This document shows positions 12,512 to 23,594 of a stretch of DNA of 64,000 bases, in pieces. The notes under the pieces are model-generated. The model was not told the origin of the DNA and made no database searches. It saw only the letters and a program-made list of their open reading frames with translations. The stretch is from Siphonodentalium dalli (Eukaryota; Mollusca; Scaphopoda; Gadilida; Siphonodentaliidae), in NCBI GenBank assembly GCA_032622095.1, contig CP136067.1, positions 75,046,705 to 75,110,704 on the forward strand, written 5' to 3'. Each line of letters opens with the position of its first letter. The first letter of the stretch is position 1. The translations under genes were made by a program, and so were the position numbers.

Positions 12512-14650
12512 TCACGGATGTTCAGCTTTGTTAGTACAATCCAATACGGTTCTGATAGTCATCGTACTGGACTCTTTGAAAACAGGATGGTGGGAAACAT
12601 GACATTTACCAGTTTCATTGAGATTAACAACATAGCTTGACACCTTCGCATCAAATCCACATTTCATCGTGTCTGTTAGAATGCTATCGTATTTGAGAAG
12701 TCCTGGTGTCATGCTCACGTGTCGCAATACTGCACTTGTTCCTTGTGTCAGACCAAGGTAAATGTGCCACACAATGATTGTCAACATAATCAATGGAATC
12801 ACAGTATCTCCCAAGCAAATCACTGCTATTCTCCATTGGATAATCAACATCGATGTCGCCGTGTTTCTCAAATTCCTCAGTTCACGGTTCTCTGAACAGT
12901 CCTCGGTCAGTACACTCAACATCATATAGTCCAATTTTGGCGAAGATTTTATCCGACCAGCAAGATGATATTCTAATTTTGACTGAACTGCTATTGGGCC
13001 TGACTTTCCATGAATCTGAGGTCCATCATAACGTATAGTACGGATCCACAACAATTAGTATGTCAATCTCGAAAGAATCAGTGTTTCCTGTTGTATGGGC
13101 CAATTTGAGACCACAGATGTGTTCATAGTGTGATAAATTGCGATAAGTACTGATATCCAATGGTGTTGAGATTTAAGGAACTACTAGAAGTCTTAGTTTC
13201 ACATCCCCAGTGTCACATGGTAGTCTCACATGGGCGACATCAAGAGATCTTGTTCGAGGAATTCCATATCCAAATGCTGACACATTTATTTAAAGTTTAC
13301 CGATCGAGTTCAGTTCCAGTCTCTTTGCAAATGTTTCAGTTATGAATGAAAATTGTGAACCATCTTCAAACAGGAATTTTTCACTTTTACAACATATCTG
13401 GGAAGAAACGTCAGCCGCCACAGTTTTCAGCAACATTGTCGAGACACAAGCGGTACTGCAAGCAGCATTGTTTGTACTTACATTGAACCCACAATCTTGA
13501 TCGCGTGTGTCCGAAGATGAGGCAAACATTTGGTGAGTGGTCTGATTTTGGTTGAAATCGTTCATAGCCGTGATTCTGGATGGGTTACAGACTCGAGTGA
13601 TTTTTACGTTGACAAATTCTGCATCAAAATTTCGATGCACAAACGAACACAAGGTGAGAACTAGAAAGACAATTGTAACACAAATTCTGTTCTTTGATGA
13701 CATTGAGTCTATCCTCAAAATTACTGACATTAGAACAAGAATATAAAGAGTGGGTTTGAGATTTACAATAAACACAATACAGCTTATTTGAAGACGAATC
13801 ACTGAAATTGTTAGGAATTACATTTTTGGCACTCGTGAACATAGTTGAAATAGGTGATTGCTTGTAATAATGGTCTTCACAGCCAGCTTCAAGAATTTTA
13901 ATCTCTTGGATGAGCAATTTCTGAATTTCGGAACTTACTATTTCCATACTAACGGACAATCGTACAACATATAACAGGAGGCAACTTTTGTAATACTGTT
14001 GATGCCAACATGTCACTATTTGATACAGTATGTTTGTTCATCGCCTCCAGAGATCGCACATGCGACTCGAGTTCTTCTCGAAATCTGTTTAGGCTATACA
14101 AGTTATACTGAGGACGAGGAAGTGCAGACAATGCTTGGAGATGTGCGTTAATAATTTTAGGTGACTGTCAAAAATTCTGCTTCAGATTTTTGATAGCCTG
14201 AACGTAGTTATCATTGGTAAGTGGTAAACCCATTATACCACAGGAGGCTTGTTCTCTAAGTGTTGGAATTTCTGAATCCTGGGCAACTCAGTATCTGGAA
14301 CACTGCGAATGGCAGCTTCAAATGAGTCCCAGAATGTTTGCCACTCCATAATGTCACTCGAGAATATTGGCAAAGTTAATTTGGGAAGAGATACATTTCT
14401 GGTAAATGATTTCGGTGAATGATAATTTGTTGCTGTTTCGAGTTTAGCTGATGCCTTCTTGTGGTCGGAAATCACAATCTGAGCTGACAGTAATGTTTTT
14501 TTCAATTTTACACATGTAATTCTCAGTCTCATTTACACTTACATGCACCTGAAGTTTTTCATATACGGTACACATAACAACCGTTAATTGAAGACGGCGT
14601 ATCTCTTCGTTGCAATTTCTGTATTGATTCAGAGGTATATGTATCAAAAA
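12512..14650 (-). pseudogene. BEL/Pao retrotransposon gag-protease fragment, frame-broken
   Basis: Successive minus-strand frames give the usual 5' order of a BEL/Pao polyprotein. At 14532-14233 is a DUF1759-type gag segment with 'LPKLTLPIFSSDIMEWQTFW' and 'DSFEAAI'; it continues as 'ESHVRSLEAM' (14131-13949). A CCHC zinc-knuckle region follows (14016-13624), with 'CVYCKSQTH' and 'NLCYNCLSSSH'. A DUF1758-type aspartic protease follows (13802-13290), with 'FEDGSQFSFITETFAKRLEL'. The 3' part (13054-12512) ends in a segment like the RT entry ('HPVFKESSTMTIRTVLDC'). Frameshifts separate all parts. RT core, RNase H, integrase and LTRs are absent, so this is a dead 5' fragment. Family assignment is confident; the exact 3' edge is not. 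Confidence 0.85.
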
Positions 14651-14689
14651 CTGACTTTGAGTCTGAGTATTTTCTCGTTATCTAATGTA

Positions 14690-15469
14690 TAGCATAGGGG
14701 CGTAACTATTCATCGTGATTTTGATGCATCACGATTTCCAATTCTCGATTCGATTCACGATCCGTTTCCTTGCCAATTCGATTCCGTATTTTAAAATTAT
14801 AACAACCTAGAATTTTTCCGTTAAATGATTCAACACTCGTTGAATATGTTTCTTATCAAATTCAGATGTGAAATAAATATTGTGAACTATAAGTTCTATT
14901 GATTACACAAGTATTTCTAAATTGAACAGTTTAAATATCATGATAAGATAATATGCTGTGTAAAACTCTACTGAACCGCTGTCAGTCTGTATTACTGAAA
15001 AAACTTGGAAGCAGCCAATATCATACTCCAGAGTAGCTGCATCGCGATGTGCATCGAACGTCAGGCAAAAATCGCTGTTTTACTTTCATTTATACTGGGA
15101 GTTTAAATGTGAAATATCTAATCACGCATGCATAATCAATTGTCAATTTTCAGATCTCAGTCATTGCAACTGGTGTAAAGCCTTCCAAAAGTTCTGTCAT
15201 CTAAATGCTTCTAGCCCCGATAGATATTACTTGAAAATAAAATATATTATACGAAAAATTTACATTGTACCTGCACATTTATTGAGAGATTTGTAATTAC
15301 TCCACAGTATAGTCTTCTAACTTTCTTGCATAGATATAGAGCTGTGGCAGATGTTTAACCCATACCTTGGCGATAGTGATTAGCTATAACTGATAATTGG
15401 TCAAAGATATGATCACAGTAATCCATATATCAGTACCTAACTTAAAATCAAAAGCTCAAATAATTTGTC
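14690..15469. other. Non-coding; possible hAT-like terminus near 14695
   Basis: 'taggggcgtaactattcatc' followed by 'gtgattttgatgcatcacga' and further 'cgattc' repeats resembles a hAT-type end with subterminal repeats. No matching right end was found, so only a terminal fragment can be suggested. A short 'gatgtgcatcgaacg' echo lies near 15050. Confidence 0.25.
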
Positions 15470-15489
15470 TTAACCCTTTGAACCCGAGC

Positions 15490-15552
15490 GGCCGGAAAAC
15501 CGGCCACTGCGTGAACCTCCAAATACCCCAGCGGCCGGTATACCGGCCGCTG
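15490..15552. repeat. Paired GC-rich palindromes next to the left end of element A
   Basis: GGCCGG-aaaa-CCGGCC lies at 15490-15505, and a perfect 24-bp palindrome centred on 'ggtatacc' (arms CAGCGGCCGGTA) at 15529-15552. They are about 25 bp apart, just inside the TIR. Similar paired palindromes of other sequence occur in elements B and C of this window. Confidence 0.85.
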
Positions 15553-15710
15553 GACCGGCCATATATCGACCGCCACGTGTTTGTTGTTTACATACATGTT
15601 TACATCGTTTACATACATGTTTACATCGTCGTGGTCGTCTGCTTCTCCAATAATTATGTTTTTCTTTGTGTCTTGTTGCTATTGTGTTTAAGCACACAAC
15701 ATCATGAATT

Positions 15711-16028
15711 ATGAAGCCTAAAACATTTTCGGTAGACGAGGTGGTCCGGCAAATTTTGGAATCGGACGCGGAAGATTTCGATGAAGATGACTACGCCATT
15801 TGTGAGTTAGAATGGGAGAACGAAAAAACATTTTCGGTAGACGAGGTGGTCCGGCAAATTTTGGAATCGGACGCGGAAGATTTCGATGAAGACGACTACG
15901 CCATTTGTGAGTTAGAATGGGAGAACGAAAGCACAGTGACACTGGGATATATTCAGACGTCAGTCGCTCCAGGCGTGTGTGGCGTTGTTTCAAGTAGAGA
16001 TACGACAAGAGATCAATGTATGGGGTAG
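15711..16028 (+). CDS. N-terminal remnant of a piggyBac-type transposase with a duplicated 35-residue unit
   Basis: Starts at an ATG and reads 105 residues. Residues 3-37 and 38-72 are the same 35-residue acidic unit (begins KTFSVDEVVRQILESDAEDF), encoded by an exact 105-bp tandem duplication with one silent-looking change. An acidic, Asp/Glu-rich N terminus is usual for piggyBac transposases, and this ORF lies inside TTAA-flanked TIRs. The catalytic Asp residues and the Cys-rich C-terminal domain are absent. The tail after residue 73 runs into non-coding element sequence. Probably non-functional; family assignment relies on the element context. Confidence 0.6.
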   Translation: MKPKTFSVDEVVRQILESDAEDFDEDDYAICELEWENEKTFSVDEVVRQILESDAEDFDEDDYAICELEWENESTVTLGYIQTSVAPGVCGVVSSRDTTRDQCMG

Positions 16029-16799
16029 TTGAGGTGTTGTGGAAGTGGGCGGAGATTACGTCGAGGTAGGGGCGTGACAGGGGGCGTGGCTTCATACCTG
16101 CAATTAGTCACGGTGATTATAATGCCCATACGTTGAAAAGAGACGCAAATTCGTTTGTCATACGTACCTTTACACCGAACGAGAAGCCGGGACCAAAGAA
16201 TGTACCAACTTCAATAAGTATGGACAGTACACCCCAATTTATTCTGGGATGATGCACTCTGGCATTTGATTGTCGACGAGACCAACCGAAACGCTCGTCA
16301 CGTGATTTCGAAAAAACATAACATGCGCCTATGAAATGTCTAAAATGGGGCATAATACGATTGAATGCTCAGGGCAATGGTGTCATTGGATCATTAGGGT
16401 TAGCAACCATTGCCATACCCTTAATCAAAAATTTGGTTCACTCATCCGGCCAGATATATAACAAATTTCACAGTGGGGCATGGGCTGCATCGAAAACGCC
16501 ATTTCCTAGGGCTGAAATACGTCGATAAAAGCTATAATTGCATTTCAAATTCGATTTCGGGTAGCTGCATAGCAACCGTTGCCAGGGAGAGATCGTGTGG
16601 CAATGTATCCCGATCTTAAAATACTCAGTGGTCCATGGGGAACATACATGTAAAGTTTCAGATCTTTGGCACCACTTAAACAGAACCCACCCATTGCGCC
16701 TAAACAAAGTCGACAATAAATAAAAAATAACACTGGGAGCCCAGGGTCATGGTGTCGATCGTTGTGGGGAGCCAGGGTTCAAAGGGTTAAGAAGGGGTT

Positions 16800-18854
16800 A
16801 AAGTATTTGGGGTGGGGGAGGAGCCGTTTTAAATCTCATAACTCTGTCCCTATTCACACAAGGACCTCTCACTGTGAGATCCAATGGTTTAGCTATTAAT
16901 CAATTTGACAGATAGGATAAACAATTATCCGGTTGTTTATCTTTACCTTCATACAACCACCCCCTAGAGCTCTGTAGTCTGAAACATATGTCATCCCTCA
17001 ATTAATATCAGATTTCGCTTGGAATGACATCTATTAAAGGTACTCTCATATACTCAGGATATTGGATGTTCACAGGGTAATTTATTGATATCATTATATT
17101 ACATGCAACTATTGCAATAAAATCTTCATATTTTCAAATCAGGACATCACACCTAATTAAGGTATATAACTAAAATAAATTAGTGTCAATGACAATTTTT
17201 TTTTTTAATTAAATAATTTTTTTTATTATTATAAAAGTTTTTAAATATGTTTTGTGTGTTAAATTGAGCGAGGAGTTCAATCTAAAAAAATATTAAAAAT
17301 ACAAATTTCGAATTTTTTTCAAAAAAGGGTCATAACTCCTTTAAAATAAATCGGATCAAACCGATATTCAAATTGGATCTGTATTTTGGGCTGAAAATAT
17401 CACATACCAAATTTGGTGTCAATCTGAGTTATGGTAGCATGCATGAATTCTAAGTCGAAAAAGGGCCATAACTCTGTAAAACAAAATTCGGATCAAACCC
17501 ATATACTTGATCTGTATTTTGGGCTGAGAAACCTATATACAAAATTTGGTTCCGATCAAATAGAAAATGTTTGAGTTATCGCATTATGCCTAAAGTGTCT
17601 ACGGACGGACAGACAGACGACTAGACGGACGGACGAACGATAAGTGGCCAATCCAGACGTTGACACTATGTGTACCATACTATGGTATGGGTACACATAA
17701 AAAGTTTTATCTCATGCAGAGTACAAGAAAAATGTATCAAACCTGGTGTGCCCCTTTAATATTTCAATTCACATTTGTAATCAATTGAAATCAATGTCGA
17801 AAAAGCTTTCCATTAATATATAAATAAAACAAACTAGACCTACAGTTCTAAAAGTGTTATGCACAATTATTTTGTTCTCATAGACTGATACAGAGCTCTC
17901 AAGTTTTAAAAAATTTGAAAACCAAAGTTGTCTTCCCATGCAACAAACAAAATTCCAACGAATCTACTAAACACAATCACATTATTAACCTCCAATAGTA
18001 ATGCTATTAAACAATAAAACCAGATTATGCCTTTAAGATAAAATTTAAATATCCATGCATATAAAATATAATAGTATAGACATTCCATCTATGATATCTC
18101 ATCATATGGCCAACACATCTCCCTGCAGTTAATTCACTAAATGCAAGAGAGAGTCATTGTAACTGGATACTGTCTCTGTGTGAGAAGAGAACTTCATGGC
18201 ATTGTAAACCTGATTTATTAGATTCTATCTGGACAGTGCAAGCTGTGTATCTTTGTAATATATTCAGTAAAAGAGACTGTCAGAGAGAGAAATAGTTAAA
18301 AACTTCCATAGGGTTCATTGTTAAAGTGTCATGTTGCCCCCCTAAAAATGAACCGAGTGTGACGCCTTGAACAAGTTATGAACTAGTTGTCAAAGTAATG
18401 CTCCACAGACCACACCAAATATCACTCCCAACACCAATAGTAATTTTTCAAGAATTAATAGAGTTAATTAAAATAATCAAAGGGCCATAACTCCATTAAA
18501 AAATATCGGATCAAACCCATATTCGAACTCGATCTGTATTTTGGGCTGAGAAACTCGCATACCAAATTTGGTTCCGATCAGATAAAATTTGTTTGAGTTA
18601 TGACAGCATGCATGAATTCGAAAAAGAGTCATAACTCCGTAAAAAAAACTCTGATCAAACCCATATTTGAACTAGATCTGTATTTTGGTCTGAGAAACTC
18701 ATATACAAAATTTGGTTCTGATCAGTTAGAAAATGTTCCGAGTTATCGCACCATGTGTAAAGTGTCTATGGACAGACAGACAGACGGACGCACGACGAGT
18801 GGTCAATCCGGACAATGACACAATGTTTACCATACTATGGTATGGGTAAACATA
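16800..18854 (+). repeat. Dispersed repeat family R3, two copies ('ggtcataactcc...acggacagacag')
   Basis: Copy one covers about 17290-17699 and copy two about 18478-18854. Each has two or three sub-units with 'ataactccgtaaaa', 'tcggatcaaacccatat', 'gatctgtattttgggctgag' and 'accaaatttggttccgatca'. These are followed by 'aagtgtctacggacggacag' and a terminal palindrome (17667-17699 and 18823-18853). The rest of the interval is AT-rich filler without a gene. ORF 18600-18818 comes from the repeat. Confidence 0.7.
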
Positions 18855-19029
18855 AAAACCATATACAAAACAGAAATTAAAAATCTCCATGGCCAAATAA
18901 ATAGTTTCAAGATAACTACCTTCGTTGGGATTTGCCATCTTCTCTCCAGTCACCTGCAAGAGAACAACAATTATCATATTTTATATTGTCTAATAGTTTT
19001 TTTTATTTTGATTAATAGGCAAAAATAAA

Positions 19030-20588
19030 AAAGACCTGTGTTTCTGGTGCCCCCGACTATTTTCATTTTATTGAATTTTGCAAAATTAGTACGCATACGA
19101 TTATATTTTCGGTGTAAACTGATTCATTTCCATATAAAACGAACACATTTTGTGTTCTGTTAAACTGGAATTATACCACACTTCAATTAGGTCACAGCCA
19201 AATCAAAAAACTTATGCCGAATCAAATTAATTTTTTCATGTTTTAGTCAATAAAACAATAAATTGCACTATATTCTAATATTATATACTTAGTTTTATTA
19301 TTTTATTGTACATTACAAACAAGGAGAAGAAGTCCTGGGGGTATTCATATTTATTTTGAGCAAAGTTGAAAATAAAATGAAAAAATAAAATAAAATGAAA
19401 AGCCACTTACCCAAATAAACATGTAGAATGTACATGTGAGAAAATATTTACATAGCAATTGTTTTGTTTTTTTACACTAAAGCATGTTGGTTGGTCGATT
19501 GCCAATTGGGGAAGTATGTTATGCCCAAATAAAACAAACAAACGTCACATGCACAACTATAAACCAATTGATCTATAATTCATGGATATAGCTTTAAATA
19601 CTGTGCTGTGTGGTATAATCTCCATCCTGTAGATAGATTTCGGATTAAACAAGAGAACCCCAAGGCGTGGCTTAATACGCCAGCTTGCAAAGTAAATAGT
19701 TGTCATCGTTCAATTACTATCAAAGATGAAAGTGTCAACGACACTGTAGCTCAACTTGGGAAGGAGTTTTTTGCTGAGCAACGAATAGAATGATAAAGAA
19801 GAAAAGTAAACTAGAGGTCACCAGAAAATCCATATGAAGTTTGGTGATAATTGGATGAGGGATGTGGTCTGATTGGATTAGGTGACTAGAAAAGCATGCA
19901 TGTCCACTAGAAGTGATCTCTTTACAGCAATATGATGCACACTTGTGACCATGGCCCTCTGACTGGGCGGACTCTTTTCAATTTTATCTTATCTTATTGT
20001 AAATTCCTCCTATGTCAGGAGAACCGCTGATGGCCCGGCATAGGCATACACACTCATAGCTGTATAGACTTTTTGTTTGATTTTAGATGCGAAATCATGG
20101 CGTATCCTTGGTTACCTCCACTTGCGACGTAATCACAGTCGTGTGTACGTAAAAATCGTAGCTGGAAATGACCGTAGGGTAGTCAATCACATGCTTTAGA
20201 ACAACCTACGATTTAGACCATAACAGGTCAACTGAGATGACGCACACACAATCAACAATGATTACATGGGACAGTATGGTGAGATTACCATACCATTATA
20301 ACAAACCCAATTTTCAAGTAACAATAATTTCTTATAGATATTTCAAACTAGAGTACATTTAATCATATAAATTCCAATTCTTACTGGAGCATAGCACAAT
20401 GCTTCATTTACTGATTTACAATTATGAGGTTCTTTAATTAAGCCTTCTTCTATAGTACAAAGCTGATTAAAGACCACTTATGTTATCTGATAAAAGATAA
20501 ACAAAGAAAGACTTACCAACACAGTCACAGGTCAATTAATTATATGGTAAATGAGATAATTACCACCTTGCCCCTGGCAGGTGGCAAT
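19030..20588. other. Non-coding, with two repeat fragments
   Basis: An R1 fragment lies at about 19810-19875. A fragment of the MITE family seen in full at 39396-39714 lies at about 20080-20200 ('gatgcgaaatcatggcgtat' to 'aacaacctacga'). A string 'aaaataaaatgaaaaaataa' at about 19370 recurs at about 24680. No gene recognised. Confidence 0.5.
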
Positions 20589-20766
20589 GGGTACAGGACG
20601 TTTCGTACCATGGTCGTTTCGTACTTGGTCGTTTCGTACCATCTGGTCGTTTCGTACCATATTTCTTGGTCGTTTCGTACCGCATTGTTTGGTCGTTTCG
20701 TACCATGTAGAAAATCAATTGGTCGTTTCGTACCATGCGTTGGAAATGGGGAAAACACGGTATTTT
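20589..20766 (+). repeat. Left TIR of the MULE: seven iterons of GGTCGTTTCGTACC
   Basis: Begins 'gggtacaggacgtttcgtac'; then come six further copies of the word, one ending in 'tact'. Spacers are 2-17 bp ('at', 'atct', 'atatttctt', 'gcattgttt', 'atgtagaaaatcaatt'). It ends in 'gttggaaatggggaaaacac'. Confidence 0.9.
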
Positions 20767-21342
20767 ATATATATATTTATATTATGTATGTATAATTATT
20801 CATGTTCTGGAATGCGGCGAAAGATCTTATGAGATTTGCTTACATCGAATGTGAATAACAATCACGCTGACAATAGTATTCATCTGATTGACTGCGGGAA
20901 AGATCTTATGAGATGTTTTTACAACAAGTGTTAATACTAATCACGCTGTATAAACAAGAGGTGAGCTCTTACTGATTACCACTAATTACCACCTGGCTTC
21001 TTGATCACACCTTTTCGTGAGTTGTTTTTGTTGGAATCCTATAAGTAACATGAGATCCCCCATCATTTCATCATTCATCTCACAATCATGTCTGACTTTC
21101 TCTCCGACGTTAATTGTATACAACAAAAAAGGAGACGAACACAGGTAAATATTTGTTCTCATAGAATAGAATTGTATGAATAAAATAATAGAATTGTATG
21201 ATTAAATGATTTTTTTCAAAATATAACTTATATGATTTTATTTTTATTTCAATTATATAAGTAGAATAATGCTATTATTTCAATTAGCAGAAATAAGGGT
21301 ATAATTAGAATAATATATAACAAACTGAAATTTTTCTTATTT

Positions 21343-21873
21343 ATGTTTATATCTTCTTTTCATTTTTGTAGGCAAATGCGAAAGCTTTATGCTTTGCCAC
21401 TTCTGCCAGCCGAACACATCCGACTAGCATTTGCCAGGATGCGAGATCACCCGACAGCAAAAATCGGCAACATGCCGTTGATATACGAATATGTGCAATC
21501 GCAGTGGCTGGACTCTCGATGTCTACCAATGGAATCGTGGTGCGTCTACGGGCGCTCCATCCGAACGAACAACGATACCGAGGGATGGCACAGACGCATC
21601 CAATACAAAAACAAGGCAACAAACGTCCCGTACTATATCCTGGTTCCAATGCTCAAGAAGGAATCGGCAACGACAGACATGACTGTAAAGTTGGTTGGGG
21701 AAAAAAAGATGAAAAGGTACCAAAGACTCCAGTATCGGGAGAACCAGGCGCAACTATTCTGCTTGTGGAGCAACTACGAAAACGGCGGCATCTCCACCAG
21801 TGGTCTGTTGAAGGCATGTTCGAAACTGTTTGCGCCAAAAGTTGTTGACAATGTCGAGTCGGCTGATTGTTAA
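21343..21873 (+). CDS. MULE transposase, C-terminal fragment
   Basis: A 176-residue frame. From residue 10 it matches the C-terminal part of invertebrate MULE transposases: 'LLPAEHIRLAFARMRDHP' (residues 20-37), 'SWCVYGRSIRTNNDTEGWHR' (65-84), then 'YQRLQYRENQAQLFCLWSNY' and 'GGISTSGLLKACSKLF'. The 'IRTNNDTEGWH' block is the most diagnostic. A splice-acceptor-like 'tttttgtag' at about 21363-21371 precedes the conserved part, so residues 1-9 are probably intronic. A possible upstream exon ending at a 'cag|gtaaat' donor (about 21143) shows no recognisable domain. The DDE core is missing, so it is not an active transposase. No in-frame break is seen in the remaining part. Confidence 0.75.
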   Translation: MFISSFHFCRQMRKLYALPLLPAEHIRLAFARMRDHPTAKIGNMPLIYEYVQSQWLDSRCLPMESWCVYGRSIRTNNDTEGWHRRIQYKNKATNVPYYILVPMLKKESATTDMTVKLVGEKKMKRYQRLQYRENQAQLFCLWSNYENGGISTSGLLKACSKLFAPKVVDNVESADC

Positions 21874-21960
21874 TATCAAATATCATGTTCGTTGTGTAAA
21901 ATAATGTTGTTAATGTTAATATGTTATTGTTATTTTAAAATAAAGAATAAAGTATGAAAT

Positions 21961-22177
21961 TAATACTGTTTCCCCCCATTCCCAACATGGTACAACACAT
22001 GGTACGAAACGACCAATTGATTTTTCTACATGGTACGAAACGACCAATTGATTTTCTACATGGTACGAAACGACCAAACAATGCGGTACGAAACGACCAA
22101 GAAATATGGTACGAAACGACCAGATGGTACGAAACGTCCAGGTACGAAACGACCATGGTACGAAACGTCTAGAATCC
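21961..22177 (-). repeat. Right TIR of the MULE: eight iterons
   Basis: Reverse complement of the left TIR with one extra unit ('gaccaattgatttttctaca' plus iteron), so it is about 40 bp longer. It ends 'ggtacgaaacgtctagaatc'. The outermost bases match the left end only at alternating positions. Confidence 0.9.
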
Positions 22178-22339
22178 GTGGCAATCAGCACCTAATCTAA
22201 TCAAACTTCACCATCACTTCGGCTTTGACATAATTGACAAATATTACACCTATTGTAAAAACATGGACCAATGAAAGTATTATCCCATAGGATAAATAAG
22301 TCTTAATTTTGATCAAGAAGGCAGTCAGTTTTTGGAAAC

Positions 22340-23583
22340 TACCTCTGGCAGGGAGTGGAGCGAAAAGGTCGTGATTGCTTCGATCTGATTAGTTCCTCTT
22401 TGTCAGAGTGCCGAGCACGGGTGAGTTGTGTGGCCGCGTCCTCGGATGTAGCTGCCCCCGTGCTTGACGCCGGTGAGACGGTTTTGGATTAGGATTATGG
22501 ACTTAATCCCAGACGCCGTGTTGGCCGCAGTGCAAAGGAGTCGGGTATTGGACATTGCTAACTGGAGTCTCCAGTCTAGCAGGGGATACCTGACCCTTTG
22601 CCTGTAGTTCCGGACTGAAGATGCTGGCATCCAGAGATCGCAGGCCCGGGACACCAACTCCAAGACTGCCTCCTGTTCCATGAAGAGTGGGAAGGGGCCT
22701 CCCAAGAAGAAGACGCCTACCAGAAGAAGAAGGGACGCCGCCAGACGGGCGAAATGGAAGAAGAAGAAGGGGGTGACTGTTGATCTGCCAGTCACCCCTC
22801 CCGTGTGGTTCAGCCGACATCCAGTGTCACAGCCGGCAGGTCGGAGTTGTCTGAGAGACGCTCAGATGACCCGATCTGCATGGAGACAGGCGACATTGCA
22901 CCAGCTAGCAGGGACTCCGTTGATCTGCCGGAGGTCCCTGCTGTCGTCGTCGAGGCGAGCGGAGAAGGAGCAGGAAACCACCCCTGCTGTTCCTGCCGCC
23001 AGCTTCGAGGTAGAGTTGGACAGCTTGCCACCACGGACACCAGAGTTCCATCTCATCCCGGTGTCTCCCAGCTCTACCACTGGCAACAACAACAACATCA
23101 GTACAGACACCACCGAAGAAGACAAAGAAGAACTCATTCTGCTGAAACACGAAGCCTTGACAAGCCGAGTACCCGCTGCGGCAGCCAAACAACAAAAATA
23201 CATCATGACCAAGGCTGACTGCGCACTGTTGGAAAAAGATACAATATACACAGCAGCAGACTCTGGTGACCCGGCTAACCTAGAATACCGGTTAGTGGAC
23301 GGGATCATCCAGTTCCGGAGGGGGATGCCAGTCAGGAAGACCGACACCAACAGCTCGAGCTACACATCTCCCTTGGACGCCTCTTCGTCTGCACAACCGC
23401 CAGCGAAGAGGCCCAAAAAGAAAAAGATAGACCAAAAATTGCTTCTTTTTTTTTATTATTTATTTTCTTATGTGTTCTAAATAAAGGCAAAAAACATGAG
23501 GGGTTAAGGGGAGGACCAATCGGTCCTTCCGACAATCCCGGGGCTAGCCACCCCATCCCACCTTCCAAAAAAAAAATAAAAAA
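22340..23583 (+). mobile_element. Poly(A)-tailed retroposed element with 11-bp target duplication
   Basis: An 11-bp direct repeat, TTTTTGGAAAC, lies at 22329-22339 and 23584-23594. The 3' end has AATAAA (about 23480), then 'gaggaccaatcggtccttcc' and an A-rich tail just before the right duplication. This is the mark of target-primed reverse transcription. The 1.24 kb is GC-richer than its surroundings and carries a broken basic ORF. No RT domain is present, so it is either a non-autonomous retroposon or a short LINE ORF1 segment. Confidence 0.8.
22497..23480 (+). pseudogene. Basic ORF1/gag-like frame with in-frame stop and probable frameshifts
   Basis: An ATG at 22497 opens a frame broken by TAG at 22605. 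The same frame continues from 22608 and, from an ATG at 22680, runs 266 residues. Near the start is 'KKKTPTRRRRDAARRAKWKK', a basic run of the kind seen ahead of gag/ORF1-like regions in invertebrate retroelements (inference). The middle is low complexity, and the more protein-like reading shifts to the +1 frame at about 22845-22980 ('ETGDIAPASRDSVDLPEVPA'). The C-terminal part has 'YIMTKADCALLEKDTIYTAA' and a nuclear-signal-like 'KRPKKKK'. I do not recognise a defined domain. Confidence 0.45.
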
Positions 23584-23594
23584 TTTTTGGAAAC

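Larger units (their letters stand above)
15474..16786 (+). mobile_element. piggyBac-like element A (TTAA target), internally deleted
   Basis: TTAA lies immediately outside both ends (15470-15473 and 16787-16790). The TIR is CCCTTTGAACCC at the left and GGGTTCAAAGGG at the right. It encodes only an acidic N-terminal stub of a protein (15711-16028); the catalytic transposase part is missing. The left subterminal zone has two GC palindromes, then a 21-bp direct repeat ('gtttacatacatgtttacatc' type) near 15585-15630. The 3' half (16100-16740) is non-coding. Confidence 0.85.
20589..22177 (+). mobile_element. MULE-type DNA transposon with iteron-built long TIRs
   Basis: Long inverted ends (20589-20766 and 21961-22177) flank a MULE transposase C-terminal fragment (21343-21873). 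The flanking 8 bp are identical, GTGGCAAT at 20581-20588 and 22178-22185 (9 bp with one mismatch), fitting the 8-10 bp duplications of MULEs. The TIRs are arrays of the 14-bp word GGTCGTTTCGTACC, about 7 copies on the left and 8 on the right. The N-terminal and most of the catalytic part of the transposase are missing, so the copy is non-autonomous. Confidence 0.85.

Noticed and set aside
20540-20832. Long ORFs through the MULE ends (for example 'VVSYHLVVSYH' and 'GRFVPC' repeats).
   Set aside because: They are translations of the iteron array in several frames and exist in mirror form at the other end.
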